64,000 nt of DNA from Symbiodinium natans (Eukaryota; Sar; Dinophyceae; Suessiales; Symbiodiniaceae): NCBI GenBank assembly GCA_905221605.1, contig CAJNDS010002136.1, positions 70,001-134,000 on the forward strand. The letters are read 5' to 3'. Below, piece after piece: positions 23,101-33,239 of the stretch; position 1 is the stretch's first letter; each line of letters starts with the position of its first letter. The position numbers and the translations under genes were made by a program. The notes beneath the pieces were generated by a model that was given only the letters and a program-made list of their open reading frames with translations, had not been told where the DNA came from and ran no database searches.

Positions 23101-24321
23101 CTTCCGGCAGGTCCCTACAAGGCCCTTTGTGCAAATGATGAGGTCCACCTCCGCTTCCTGCGGCTGGTGTAGAAACCCTGAACCCGAAACCCTAAACCCT
23201 AACACAGCTAGCCGAATGGGGCCCTCTCAACCCTGCTGAAGAAGCTTCCCAAGCCCACAACAACATCCATGCCCTCAAATGGGTAGCTCTCCACATGGCT
23301 CGCTTGTCTAAGTTAATTCAGTACTGCACCCTCAGGTTCTCCTAATTATAGAGAAGCAACCGATGTGTACACATCTCAATCCTACGACTAGACCCACGTC
23401 TTGCCTATGGGAACCTGAACACTAAAAACAAGGGAATAAGGGCCTAGCCTGGGTCCTAGACAAAGAGCGCCCCAAACCCTGGGCAGACTAACATCCAAGC
23501 CCCATGCATCCTATAAACCCTGACCTAACCCCTATACCCTGAACCCTAAACGCCAAACCCCATACCCTAAACCCTAAGCCCTAAACCCTGAACCCTATAC
23601 ATCCCTGAGTTAGACCCCTTACGAGAACTCTGAACTTCATCCTCAAGCCCGAAAGCCCCAACCCTCATCCTCTACCTTGTAACATAATTGCTGAGTACCC
23701 TGGCCTAACACAAGGTTTAGGGTTTAGGGTTTAGGGTTTAGGGTTTAGGGTTTAGGGATTTAGCCTTTCAATTCTGGTAGGGTATGTACACCCCAAAAGG
23801 TTGACGGCTATCTACTCAGCTACTGAGATGACTCTATCAGCTTGGTTTGGAGTTTGGAGCACCCTACTCAGCAAGAAGGCATATTACAAGCGGCAAGTGC
23901 ACGGGGAACCAAACAAGGGACAACAGGGAACGGACCGAATGCATGATTCCTAAACCCTAAACCCTAAACCCTAAACTGCCCTAAACCCTAAACCCTAAAC
24001 CCTAAACCCTAAACCCTAAACCCTAAACCCTAAACCCTAAACCCTAAACCCTAAACCCTAAACCCTAAACCCTAAACCCTAAACCCTAAACCCTAAACCC
24101 TAAACCTAACCCTAAACCCTAAACCCTAAACCCTAAACCCTAAACCCTAAACCCTAAACCCTAAACCCTAAACCCTAAACCCTAAACCCTAAACCCTAAA
24201 CCCTAAACCCTAAACCCTAAACCCTAAACCCTAAACCCTAAACCCAACACACAAGGCCTGCAGCCGCCGCAGCGTTTCTGACAGGATCCGCACCCTGGGC
24301 TCGCCGCCCAGCGCTTCAAAG
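17157..24321 (-). CDS. HAD-superfamily phosphatase-like gene, four exons recognised, incomplete
   Basis: HAD proteins are Asp-based phosphohydrolases; the exact substrate cannot be told. Exons placed in coding order are 24321-24258 (EALGGEPRVRILSETLRRLQ), 23157-23085 (EVDLIICTKGLVGTCRKIL), 21516-21485 (TVFGNVGDCYG) and 17251-17157 (VLFVDDDPRELQSAARVC). Motif order is that of the family: cap helix, hydrophobic strand with Thr-Lys (motif II region), then the late DDD loop that helps hold magnesium. The first join keeps phase; later joins need small exons I did not find, and the N-terminal DxDxT exon is not located. Donors seen are GC. Candidates for missing exons lie at 22130-22200 and 21020-21050. 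The first and last exons placed are each hugged by inverted telomere tracts. Confidence 0.72.
17261..17380. repeat. Degenerate telomere-type tract (TTTAGGG)n
   Basis: TTTAGGG with TTGAGGG, TTTCGGG and GATTAGGG variants. It is the 3' part of the intron before HAD exon 17251-17157. Confidence 0.85.
20393..20567. mobile_element. Telomere tract abutting a family D element
   Basis: TTTAGGG units at 20393-20460 run directly into a family D unit at 20461-20567 (TATATAGGGGCCTGAATAAT at the left, CCAGCCCCTATAGT at the right). Confidence 0.6.
20677..20775. mobile_element. Family C element, diverged
   Basis: Arms AAGGGTTCCATGTACCTAG and AGGTACATGGACCCTTAG; the middle differs from the copies at 13694 and 14634. 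Confidence 0.6.
21222..21324. mobile_element. Family E element
   Basis: CTACCAATTGCTTAAGAACC at the left and GGTTCTTCAGCAAATAGTAG at the right, with T-rich and A-rich inner arms. Confidence 0.65.
21976..22106. repeat. Telomere-type tract (CCCTAAA)n with octamer variants
   Basis: CCCTAAA mixed with CCCCTAAA. A possible HAD exon follows at 22130-22200. Confidence 0.9.
22955..23065. repeat. Degenerate CCCTAAG/CCCCAAG/CCCTAAA tract
   Basis: Variant units CCCTAAG and CCCCAAG dominate. It lies 20 bases downstream of HAD exon 23157-23085 on the coding strand. Confidence 0.8.
23949..24245. repeat. Longest telomere-type tract in the window, (CCCTAAA) about 42 units
   Basis: About 297 bp, nearly perfect, 13 bases from HAD exon 24321-24258. 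Together with TTTAGGG at 24351-24484 it brackets that 64-base exon. Confidence 0.97.
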
Positions 24322-24350
24322 CTAAAGCCAGAACCTGGGAGTTGAATGGG

Positions 24351-24547
24351 TAGGGTTTAGGGTTTAGGGTTTAGGGTTTAGGGTTTAGGGTTTAGGGTTT
24401 AGGGTTTAGGGTTTAGGGTTTAGGGTTGAGGGTTGAGGATTGAGGGTTGAGGGTTGAGGGTTGAGGTTTAGGGTTTAGGGTAGATCCCCAAACTGTAGGA
24501 TCCCCCTTTATAATAAGGACCCCAATAAGGTACGCCGAATTTTCGGA
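24351..24547. repeat. TTTAGGG tract followed by half a family A element
   Basis: TTTAGGG with TTGAGGG variants to 24484, then a truncated family A unit (GGATCCCCCTTTATAATAAGG ... TTCGGAATCTCCC) to about 24547. Confidence 0.7.
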
Positions 24548-24751
24548 ATCTCCCAAATAAGGTTTGAAGGGATTTCGACGGGTCGAGGCGGTGGAGGCGG
24601 TTCCGGGTACTTGGAGGTTCAGGGTTTAAGGTTTAGGGTTTATGGGGTTTGGGGACCCAATTCTACAACTGTACTGTATTAAGTACCATGAACCTCCAAG
24701 TAGGGTTTAGGAACTAGGGCGTTTGTGGGGTCCTGGCTTTGGCCTCACACC

Positions 24752-24851
24752 TTGGGATGTTTCCCCTTATACAATCAGTCCTTGATGGGAATTCTAGTAC
24801 CCCTTATGATAATCCTATTAAGGACTGTTAGTATAAGGGAGAACATGCCAA
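24752..24851. mobile_element. Family B palindromic element
   Basis: Arms TTGGGATGTTTCCCCTTATA and AGTATAAGGGAGAACATGCCAA, with inner AGTCCTTGATGGGA and its partner TCCTATTAAGGACT. Confidence 0.7.
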
Positions 24852-25343
24852 CTTACACCCCAGATTCAATCTCTCCAAGCCCACTCAACTGCTCAACGCA
24901 TGCGTTCAAGCCCCCTATTTAAACACGATGGACAAACGCAAAGCCGCCCGAATGAACCGGAAGCCGATCCCTGAAACAGAACTGAACCGTTCTGAACCAA
25001 ACAACCCTTAAGCCCTGAAGCCAGCAAACGCCATGGACCCGAATATCCGAGAAAAACAAGCTTGAAGACTAATGAGTCGGTAAACTCACAAGTACGGTAA
25101 CGCACACAGAAAATCTGCACTGGCGACGACCCCATACAGCATCGATGGACTTGGAAGGCACTGGGGCACCACCGAACTAAACCCACGTTCTACCCAAGCC
25201 AGGTGCGCTCCTCTTCTCTTCGGAGCTGATTGGGGAATACCTGGACTTTATGTGCTTATACAACCCTAGCTTGGGCCACGACCCGAATCTCCCCTAAATC
25301 CCAAACGCCCTGAAGCCATGGGCCCCAAAAATCCCGAAAGCTG

Positions 25344-25397
25344 CTCCGAAAGATTCTTATAGAAGGCCAGGAGGCCGAGGGCGAGTAGCCGACGCAC
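25344..25397 (-). CDS. Exon-like segment, function unknown
   Basis: After an AG acceptor the minus strand reads VRRLLALGLLAFYKNLSEQ. The frame stays open beyond on both sides, so boundaries are uncertain. It may belong to the HAD gene or its upstream neighbour. Confidence 0.3.
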
Positions 25398-25841
25398 CTG
25401 ACCTCCGAGATGGCACTCTCGGCTTTTGGAAGGATTCGGCGCGCTTAGACGTTTTAGTTTGGGTTGTTTGGGTTTGCGGGGGGGGGGGGGGTGGGGGGGG
25501 GGGTGTGGGGGGGGTGGGGGGGGGGTGGGGGGTGGGTGGTGGGTGGGTGGGTGGGGGGGTGGGGGGGTGGGGGGGTGGGGCGGTGGGTGGGTGGGTGGGG
25601 CGGGTGGGGCGGGTGGATATTGGTGCCTGGGTAGGGGCACTAGGGTCTAGGGCTTGGGGGCTATTAGGGCTTTGGGCTGGAGAAGGATGTGCGTCTGGCT
25701 TTGCAGGTCTGAGATGTCAGAGAGCAACGCTGGCTTATAGGGTCTTCGCTCTTGGGAACTCTTCCTCCCCCCCCCCCACCCCAGCCACTGCGCTACCCTG
25801 AACAGCTGTCCGAGAAACTCAGGCGAGTCAGAATCCATACA

Positions 25842-25946
25842 TGGAGGTTTCAAAAAGTAGCAATACCCTATTGGGTCCTTATTATCAGGGAATCCTATTA
25901 TGTGGGGGTCGATATGAGGGCTCCCCTATTTTCGTAAACCCCCACG
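25842..25946. mobile_element. Family A inverted-repeat element
   Basis: GGAGGTTTCAAAAAGTAGCA at the left and CCCCTATTTTCGTAAACCCCC at the right; core GGGTCCTTATTATCAGGGAA. Confidence 0.65.
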
Positions 25947-26055
25947 TAGCCCTCTCAACTGTCCCGCATATAGGGCACCTCGCTCAGTGGTGGCCCACGG
26001 CGGGCTGGCAATGCATCGGCCAACGCCCTGACAACCCAAAGAACAAGGGACGAAA

Positions 26056-26124
26056 GGAGAGACCCTTTACAAGGGACCTTAGGGGTTAGATAGGGGGGCT
26101 ATTTGGGTATATCTGGGGAATATA

Positions 26125-26159
<35 letters not shown>

Positions 26160-26230
26160 CTGTATAATACAGGGGTTACATAGGGGAATAAGATTCAGGG
26201 TCCTTTCTAGGGGTCAATCCTTGTACCCCT
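26056..26230. mobile_element. Family G element with an internal TA microsatellite
   Basis: Same ends as the copy at 4173 (GAGACCCTTTACAAGGGACC; GGGTCCTTTCTAGGGGTCA). The centre (26118-26160) has expanded into TA repeats. Confidence 0.5.
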
Positions 26231-26315
26231 CAACAGCACATTACAAACCCTATAATGCCCCAAGCCCTGACCATGGCATGCGCCCACCGACCACAGCTGC
26301 TAAGAAGGCTTCCTA

Positions 26316-26372
26316 TGTTTCATGCGAGAGCTGAGCTGCGTTAAGGCGCTGCGCTGCCAGGATCTCGCGGGT
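26316..26372 (-). CDS. Exon-like segment, function unknown
   Basis: After AG at 26374-26373 the strand reads TREILAAQRLNAAQLSHET and then a TAG stop. It could be a terminal exon, or end at an internal GC donor. No family recognised. Confidence 0.35.
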
Positions 26373-26930
26373 CTTGACTAGTGTGGGGGAGTGTAGGGGT
26401 TTAGGGTTTAGGGTTTAGGATTGCAGACTCAGAGATCTCGATTTTCGACCCAGCGCTTCAAGCAGAAGGATGTCAGGGGTACTGCTGCAGCCCGTGTATT
26501 CGAGTGGTCCGATGATTTAAGCTCAGGGCTTCCCAAATGTAATCGTTCAGGACATGGAGGCCTGGGGTGGTGGTTTTAGAATGCAACCTACCGTTTCTGA
26601 TGCTACCGAGTCGGCTGAGCTTTGACATCCCGTGGCTACGAAAACAGGGAAACTGCGAATAGAACGAGATGTTTTATGACAATGAGGCGATTGTTCTGTG
26701 CTGGACAGGCGAACGTTACAGAAGCGGCTCACGCCGGCGACCTTTGTGCAATCAGGACTTCTGCTGAAAGCCAGCACAAACATTGCATGCACTTGCTCAC
26801 GCTTTGGATTTAATGATGTACCTTAAAACTAAACTCCATAGACTAGCCTCGATCCCCCAAACCTGAAGCCCTAAAACAAATCCAACAAGCCCCAAACTTC
26901 TCAAAAAGTTAGCTTCTCTGCTACTATTTG

Positions 26931-27020
26931 CTTAAGAACCCCCCCCCCAACCCGAACAAAAAAAACAGATAACAATACTCCCGAAATTACCCGTGTAAGG
27001 AAGAATAGTTTTTGGGGAAC
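26931..27020. mobile_element. Family E element touching a splice donor
   Basis: CTACTATTTGCTTAAGAACC at the left. On the minus strand its other end, GTTCCCCAAAAACTATTC, starts exactly at the presumed GT donor of exon 27072-27021. Confidence 0.6.
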
Positions 27021-27072
27021 CCGCCAACTCCCTGGCCTGGCCCTCCGCGCCACCAGTGAGATTGTGAAACAC
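27021..27072 (-). CDS. Exon-like segment, function unknown
   Basis: Reads VFHNLTGGAEGQARELA between an AG acceptor (27074-27073) and a GT that is the first base pair of a family E element. It may follow the start exon at 27431 in the same gene. Confidence 0.4.
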
Positions 27073-27382
27073 CTGGGATGCGTTTTGGGGTTGGGGCTAG
27101 GAACCCTAAACCCTAAACCCTACACCCTCACAACCCTAACCCTAAGCCCTAAAAAACCTTTGGGGCTAGGAAACCTACAGCCTACAGCCACCCTGCTGCA
27201 GCTCGAACTGGGGCCCTAAAGAGAGCAATCACTTCGCAACTGAGGGTGCATTCACCTTTAGGATTTAGGGTTAAGGGCTTATAGGGTATAGGGTTTAGGG
27301 TTTAGGGTTTAGGGTTCAGGGTTTAGGGTTTATAGGGTTTAGGGTTTAAACGCCCCAGGGTGCATTCACCACTGACTCCTAC

Positions 27383-27431
27383 CTGCATTCGCTTCCCACT
27401 CCCGCTCGCGCACGCGCCGTGCTGTTTTCAT
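27383..27431 (-). CDS. Possible first coding exon, function unknown
   Basis: ATG followed by KTARRVREREWEANA and a GT donor (GCAG then GTAGG). A strongly basic N-terminus. A small exon candidate reading FELQQG near 27195-27215 lies between it and exon 27072. Confidence 0.35.
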
Positions 27432-27787
27432 CGGTTCGGAGTCCAGTTCAAGACCAGAAGGTTGAGCCCACGGGCTTAGGATCCGGTTGTTGGACTTGGC
27501 GGATTTTGGGGGGGGTCTCGGGCTTTTGAGCCCAGAGAAATATAAGGTTTGAAGCGTGTTTTCTTGCAGGAGTGAGGGACAGTCAGCGTTTATGGTGCGG
27601 GTTGTCCAGGGTTAGTTGGCGTGGAGGGTTTGGCTTTGATCGGGTCCGGGTAGAATTTCCAGGGTGAAGATTTAGGATCTTTTGGGCACAATGGGAAAGG
27701 CCAAGAAAGTGAAATTTGAACAGTTTTAAGACGACCAGAAATTAAGGGATGGCAGAATTCGCGGACAGTGTCCTGTCCTACACATAC

Positions 27788-28229
27788 CTACTAATTGCTC
27801 CAAGAACCCCGAAAAAATCCTTATGAAGGGTAACATAGGATGTTTATTGTCTATTCTTTTGGGGTTCATAAGCAAAGAGTAGATAAGGACACAGGCACAT
27901 GGACGGCGGCCAATGTCAAGTCGAAGTCGAAGATGATGAGCTTTACGGGAACCTTCAGAGACGTTTAGTTGTGGGGCTGCGCGCTGGGTCTGGAAGAGTT
28001 TGGCCAATTGCCTTGGAGAGAAGGAGTGCATGGATTGAGTGAGGGCTTGCAGGTGCTTGATAACTGCAAGGCCTTGTTTTGGGAGCTTGAAGCCTCGAAA
28101 CCTTGACGAACAAGCTTCATCAATACTGCGTGTCGCTATCTTGCCACGTCGCAGGCAGAAATAGATACTTGTGGTGGAACACAATTGCACGAGCGGGCTT
28201 GTATTCTGCCTTGAGGAGTGGGACGCCAT
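27788..28229 (-). CDS. Unknown open frame fused to a family E element
   Basis: A 167-residue minus-strand frame starts at 28229. Its first ~105 residues look protein-like (QALTQSMHSFSPRQLAKLFQ); the rest is read through a family E element (27788-27883). The real exon, if any, is about 27890-28229. No family recognised. Confidence 0.2.
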
Positions 28230-28441
28230 CTGAGGCCAGTTCTATAGGCCCATAGCCTGTGAACCCAGTGAACCTCTAAACCCATCTCCAAATTCGAGGG
28301 GGTCCCATGGACATAATGTCCCTCAAACCAAGACTTGTCATCAACATAACCCGAATCCTGCCCCCTAAACCCTAAACCCTAAACCCTAAACCCGAAACCC
28401 TAAACCTAAACCCTAAACCAGACATTGACTTGAACCCATGC

Positions 28442-28499
28442 CCACGAACTTCGACATCAGACGCGGCGCCACGGCTGCCGCAGTTTTGCCAGTCATGTC
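28442..28499 (-). CDS. Exon-like segment, function unknown
   Basis: Reads DMTGKTAAAVAPRLMSKFV between AG and GC splice signals and lies between two CCCTAAA tracts (28367-28420 and 28512-28560). Confidence 0.4.
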
Positions 28500-29220
28500 C
28501 TGGCGTGGGGCCCTAAACCCTAAACCCTAGACCCTAGACCCTAAACCCTAAACCCTAAACGTCCGTGCGGCGGCTTCTGGGGATGACCCTGAGGATATGC
28601 CCCTCTTGATGTCTTAAGCTTCCGTACAAATCCGGGCTTAGTTAGAGTTTAGGGTTCAAGGCAATGAGAACCAGCTCAGCCATCTAACTGCAAGGGGTAT
28701 CTACTCCAACAGCACACCTGTCTTCAAGCCATGAGCCCTGAAGCAGTCTACCGACGCCCAGACGCACTTCCTTCGAAGTAAACCGTGACGTTCATGGAGC
28801 AACACGCCGGTCGAGCTGCTCAGCTGAAAACCCATGGTGCGCATGAAAGTGCAAGTTCCGACGATCCACAGAGCGGATTAGGGTTCAGGGTGTAGGGTTG
28901 AGGGTTCAGGGTTTAGGGAGACTGCCCAAGTGAGGCAATACAGATAAGCTTGGATCGAAGCCGGCCCCCTGAAGGACATACCCAAAGATACCAGAAATTG
29001 AACGCGATGAAGCGAGACACCCAACAGGCTCGAGCTCCATACTGAATCTTTGTTGAAGTTGAGGTCAAGAAAGCAGCAACGCCTTCCATCACGAGCTCTT
29101 AGACCCACGACCCACAGACACGGGCACAAGATAGACACAAGCACACACACACAAGAGAACAAAACCAAAAAACACCAAACAAACAAACACGCAAAACAAA
29201 AAGATACCCAAACAAACGAC

Positions 29221-29236
29221 CCCCCCCCCCCCCCCG
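29221..29236. repeat. Poly-C tract next to an A-rich stretch
   Basis: Sixteen C after about 90 bases of A/C-rich sequence with AAACAAAC motifs; no coding sign. Confidence 0.8.
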
Positions 29237-29271
29237 GTAGCAAGGACTGATGGTGTTTTGGAAGCTACCCG

Positions 29272-29361
29272 AAACCCTAAACCCTAAACCCTGAACCCTG
29301 AACCCTAAATCCTAAACCCTAAACCCTAAACCCTAAACCCTAAACCCTAAACCCTAAACCC
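29272..29361. repeat. Telomere-type tract (CCCTAAA)n
   Basis: About twelve units. With TTTAGGG at 29471-29570 it brackets 29362-29470, which reads GPALLCARPSLDGGAWGAFA on the minus strand and may be an exon. Confidence 0.9.
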
Positions 29362-29859
29362 TCCATCTGATCGGCAAAGGCTCCCCAAGCTCCACCATCG
29401 AGACTCGGCCTGGCACAGAGGAGAGCGGGCCCTTTGGACCCCCCCATTGAAGCCTTAGAAACCTCTCGAAGGTTTAGGGTTTAGGGTTTAGGGTTTAGGG
29501 TTTAGGGTTTAGGGTTTAGGGTTTAGGGTATAGGGCTTAGGGCTTAGGATTTAGGGTTTAGGGACAGGCCTCTGGACGAAACCTCCTGAAACCTCTCGAA
29601 ACCTGATGAAAACCCCTTGAAATCTCTCGCGAAACCTCTGAAGCCCCTTGAAACCGGATAGCCGTTGTAAACCGTCGTCAGACGCTTCAAGCCATGGAAT
29701 GCCTTGGAGCAACAAACTTCTACCCGCTAAAACCCTGAAGCACAAATCCTGAAGCCTCCTAAAACCCCCAACTAACCATCTGTTGCACATACCTCAACCA
29801 TCCTCAACCCTAAATCCTAAGCCCTAAACCCTAACCCTAAACCCTTTGCCCTAGGAAGC

Positions 29860-29922
29860 CTTCGGAGCTCACGAGCTTCTCCTCCTCCTCGGCATTCCTC
29901 GCATTCAATGCGTTGCCCAAGG
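29860..29922 (-). CDS. Exon-like segment, function unknown
   Basis: Reads LGNALNARNAEEEEKLVSSE between AG and GC signals, directly flanked by CCCTAAA (29800-29845) and TTTAGGG (29938-29999) tracts. Acidic, probably helical. Confidence 0.45.
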
Positions 29923-30075
29923 CTTCAGGGTTTAATAGTTTAGGGTTTAGGGTTTAGGGTTTTAGGGTTTAGGGTTTTAGGGTTTAGGGTTTAGGGTTAC
30001 TAAGGATTTCGGCTGATTGAGGGTTGAAGGTGCAGGCTGGTCCTTGACTAGGCGTAGAGGCTTTCGGAACCGTTT

Positions 30076-30088
30076 GGGGGGGGTGGGT

Positions 30089-30135
<47 letters not shown>
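30076..30135. repeat. Poly-G tract
   Basis: About 58 G with one T-containing break at the left. Proteins read from it (poly-Gly, poly-Pro) are artefacts. Confidence 0.95.
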
Positions 30136-30136
<1 letters not shown>

Positions 30137-30654
30137 ATTCCGGGCAAAAAACCTTGTTGGGCTTCCGATGTTTCAGAGCTGTTAGAGCTGTGGGTCGTGG
30201 GAATCGCTGCTGAGTAACACAGGCAGGCCCTGCCAGACCTTCGAGTACCCTCAAATGGGGTTTAGGTTGAGTGTTTAGGGTATAGGGCCCCAAAAACCCA
30301 GCTGCGCTACACTTCCTTGTGCTTGAAGGGCTTTGCCAGCATGGCTTTGTAAGGCTGCAAGCAATGCTTTCCAACACAAAGTGTTATATAAATTCTGCAC
30401 AGGTTGGTTGGAGGAAGTGTGTTAGCAAGCTTTGCTGTTCACAATCTTGCCTGGTAGCGACCTGCCGTACCTCGCGCCTGAGAGCTTTTGTATTTGTCGC
30501 CCCATCACTCACGCAGCCTGCCACTACTCCTGACCGAATCTTGTTGTACCCGTACGAATATACGTCATAGCAGACCTTGCTCGTGGCAAAAGACATCAAG
30601 GAAGGGGATGCAACAATGGAGATGCAGCTTTCCAAGAAGACAAGACGTTTGGCT

Positions 30655-30765
30655 AGTATAGGGGCCTCAATAATTAGAACAAGGTTTTGGGGGTTGTTGT
30701 AGGTAGTATAAAAAAAGTGACCATAAGGGAATACTATAGTAGTACTTCTTCCGACCCTATAGTAT
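30655..30765. mobile_element. Family D element
   Basis: AGT ATAGGGGCCTCAATAATTAG at the left, TTCCGACCCTATAGTATG at the right. The 140-residue minus-strand frame over 30384-30806 runs straight through it. Confidence 0.65.
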
Positions 30766-31049
30766 GCTCCCTGTAAGGACCTGGACTCACAGAACGTGTT
30801 CAACAAACAGGGATAGGCATCGGATTTTGACTGGTTTGGGTTCCGGTTCTTCGCTGGCCCTTCTGGGCTATCTGTTCTTGTCTATGAGCGAAACCGTCTG
30901 ATGCTTCCTGACATCGATCGACCGCCAGGTGCACATGAGCTTTTTGCACCCCTAAACTCCTGAATATGATCACTGTGTGTCTCCAAGATTCGTGGCGCCC
31001 CGATAGCTAAAACTCCAAAACTTAAATGAGCCCACCCCCCCCCCGCTCC

Positions 31050-31174
31050 CGAATATTTGCTTAAGACCCCCCCCAAAAAAAATAAATAACAAAAAACAAC
31101 AATCAGCACTATATTGCCCTTATAAGGAAGACTATGTTTTTTGTTTTTTGGGGGGTTTTAAAGATAATAGTAGC
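31050..31174. mobile_element. Family E element
   Basis: ATATTTGCTTAAGACCCCCC at the left and GGGGGGTTTTAAAGATAATAG at the right; core TGCCCTTATAAGGAAGA. Confidence 0.6.
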
Positions 31175-31887
31175 CTCCCCCCCCCCCCCCCCAAACCCCT
31201 GCCGAACAGGTGCTCGCCAAAGGCAGCGGCGGACCAGACTCTGGAGACAGTTTCCTGATCGGCTTCGGGCTTTGAAGCTCAGGGCTTACGAGCTCTCCAC
31301 CCCCCCCCCCCCCCCCCACCCCCGCAAAAAAACAAGACGTGGGTTACGAGGCTTTGACCTCTAAACCCTAAACCCTAAACCCTGAACCCTAAACTCTAAA
31401 AGCAGTCGTCATGGTGGGAGGTTGGGTGCTGGAGGAGGCAACTCTGGAGCCCGCTTCTTAGAACCCCGAAGCCATTCTTCACCAGGGTTTAGGGTTTAGG
31501 GTTTAGGGTTCAGGGTTTAGGGGGTCGAGGCTCAACCCAGCTAAGAGTGCCCTCTCAGAACCTGAAGACACACCGCAGCCCAAGCCCCAAAGCCAGAAAA
31601 GCCGGAAAGACCCAAACACTGGAGCCAGTGAGCCCAGCCCAAAATGCTTCAAGTCCATGAGTCCATGAATGAACAACCTACACAAGCCCACTCGCGGCTT
31701 GGTATTGCCCCCCAAGCAGCGGAGGCAGGGGCAGGTTCTGGCACACTTCTCGCTGGCATGCCTCGCAAGCTAAAGGATGTCCCCTCCAAACCGAAATCAC
31801 GGGCCCGATGCCCTGAGCCACCTCAACCCGCAAACCCTGAATCCGAGATCGCATGGGGTTTTCACATGAAGCCCCAAGCCCGATTGA

Positions 31888-32050
31888 CTACTATTTGCCC
31901 CAAAGATTAAAAAAAAAAAAAAACGATATTCCCTACATTGCCCGTATAAGGAAGAACATTTTTATGTTTTAATTTGTTATTGATTTAGCTTTTTTCGGTT
32001 GATTTTGTTTTTTTCTTTTGGGGGGGTCGGGCTTCTTAAGCAGTTGGTAG
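31888..32050. mobile_element. Family E element, enlarged
   Basis: CTACTATTTGCCCC at the left and GGGCTTCTTAAGCAGTTGGTAG at the right, with a long T-rich insertion in the right arm. Confidence 0.55.
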
Positions 32051-32719
32051 TTGACAGCTAAAGCATGGCAGCCTGCACGTGCATGGCTGCTGCCAATGAA
32101 GCAGCTGTGAGCCGTGCTCACAATGAACGCTGGGTTGAGGGCTTAGGGTTTATAGCATTAGAAGAACAGCTGTAGCGCACAGAACTGTAGCTTGCACAGG
32201 GAGCTGCCTCGTGCACTACTCCTTGGACATTCATTGAGGCCGTCAAGGTTCTCCCGACACTCTTCATGTGCCACTGGCCTCACCGCCAGCACAACCATCT
32301 GCGGCTTGGAGAAAGTCCTGGGGACTAAACACGACCAGCGAGCAAGCAGTGCATCACTAGATTGGGGGGAGAGAATGCTCCATACGTGCTTGAATGATCC
32401 GTGTGCAAGGTTTGGGCTTTGGTTGAATATTTAGGATACATAAAAACAACACGCGCGGGTGCATGCATGCATATACGTGTGTATGTATGAATATGCGCGT
32501 ACATATGTATATGTATATGTATACGTATATGCATATATACATACATATATATATATATATGGTACCCCCCCCCAAAGATCTACCGTTTCCCACCTTTTTT
32601 TCAACAATGAAACAAAATCCGTCTGCTTCATAGTGAATTTTCGCAATGCAATAAAACCCGTCTGCCTCACAATGATAATGCCCACGACGCCATTCAGAAC
32701 TCTCTTCAAAGATTTCGAA

Positions 32720-33200
32720 CGCCGGCCGTTTCAATTGAAACGTTTCCGTTTCAATTGAAACGGCCGGGATCCAAGATCCAAGATCCAAGATTTCCCAGGA
32801 CTCTTGCCGAGGCATCTTGGAATCCCATATCTTGGATTCTGCCCGTTTCAACTGACATGTTTCCGTTTCAATTGAAACGGCCGGATTTGGATTTAGGATT
32901 CCAAGATGCCTCGGCAAGAGTCCTGGGAAATCTTGGATCTTGGATCGTGGATCCCGGCCGTTTCAATTGAAACGGAAACGTTTCAATTGAAACGGCCGGT
33001 TTTCGAGATCTGGGATTCCAAGATGCCTCAGCAAGAGTTCAGGGAAATCTTAGATCTTGGATCTTGGATCCCGGCCGTTTCAATTGAAACGGAAAAGTTT
33101 CAATTGTTGAACTTCAAAACTCCAGGTTCAGGATTCAAGATCCCGTGGAAACTTTTCCTGCAATCTTGAATCTTGAATCTTGGATCCCGGAGTTTTGAAG
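32720..33200. repeat. Cluster of CCGTTTCAATTGAAACGG palindromes with GGATCCAAGATC motifs
   Basis: The 18-base palindrome, or a close form, occurs about six times, often doubled head to tail. The spacers repeat in both orientations a segment with AAGATGCCTCGGCAAGAG and TGGATCTTGGATC, so the block is a set of nested inverted repeats. Confidence 0.8.
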
Positions 33201-33239
33201 CTCAAAACTCTACGTTGAAGTTCAAAACTCACGGAACCC

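Larger units (their letters stand above)
24860..31045. other. Mixed repeat and exon-fragment region on the minus strand
   Basis: Carries poly-G at 25475-25615 and 30076-30135, family A (25842), G (26056), E (26931, 27788) and D (30655) elements, telomere tracts (28367-28420, 29272-29361, 29471-29570, 29938-29999) and the exon candidates listed separately. No complete gene could be assembled here. Confidence 0.5.

Noticed and set aside
25426..25801. Gly/Trp-rich frame
   Set aside because: It is read through the poly-G stretch 25475-25615.
30384..30806. 140-residue minus-strand frame
   Set aside because: It crosses a family D element and shows no family motif; kept only as unassigned sequence.
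32357..32917. 186-residue minus-strand frame with Ile/Tyr runs
   Set aside because: It is read through TA microsatellite, an element end and the palindrome cluster.
32720..33110. CRISPR-like array of GTTTCAATTGAAAC repeats
   Set aside because: The repeats are perfect palindromes with irregular, mutually repeated spacers, in eukaryotic DNA, and there are no cas genes.
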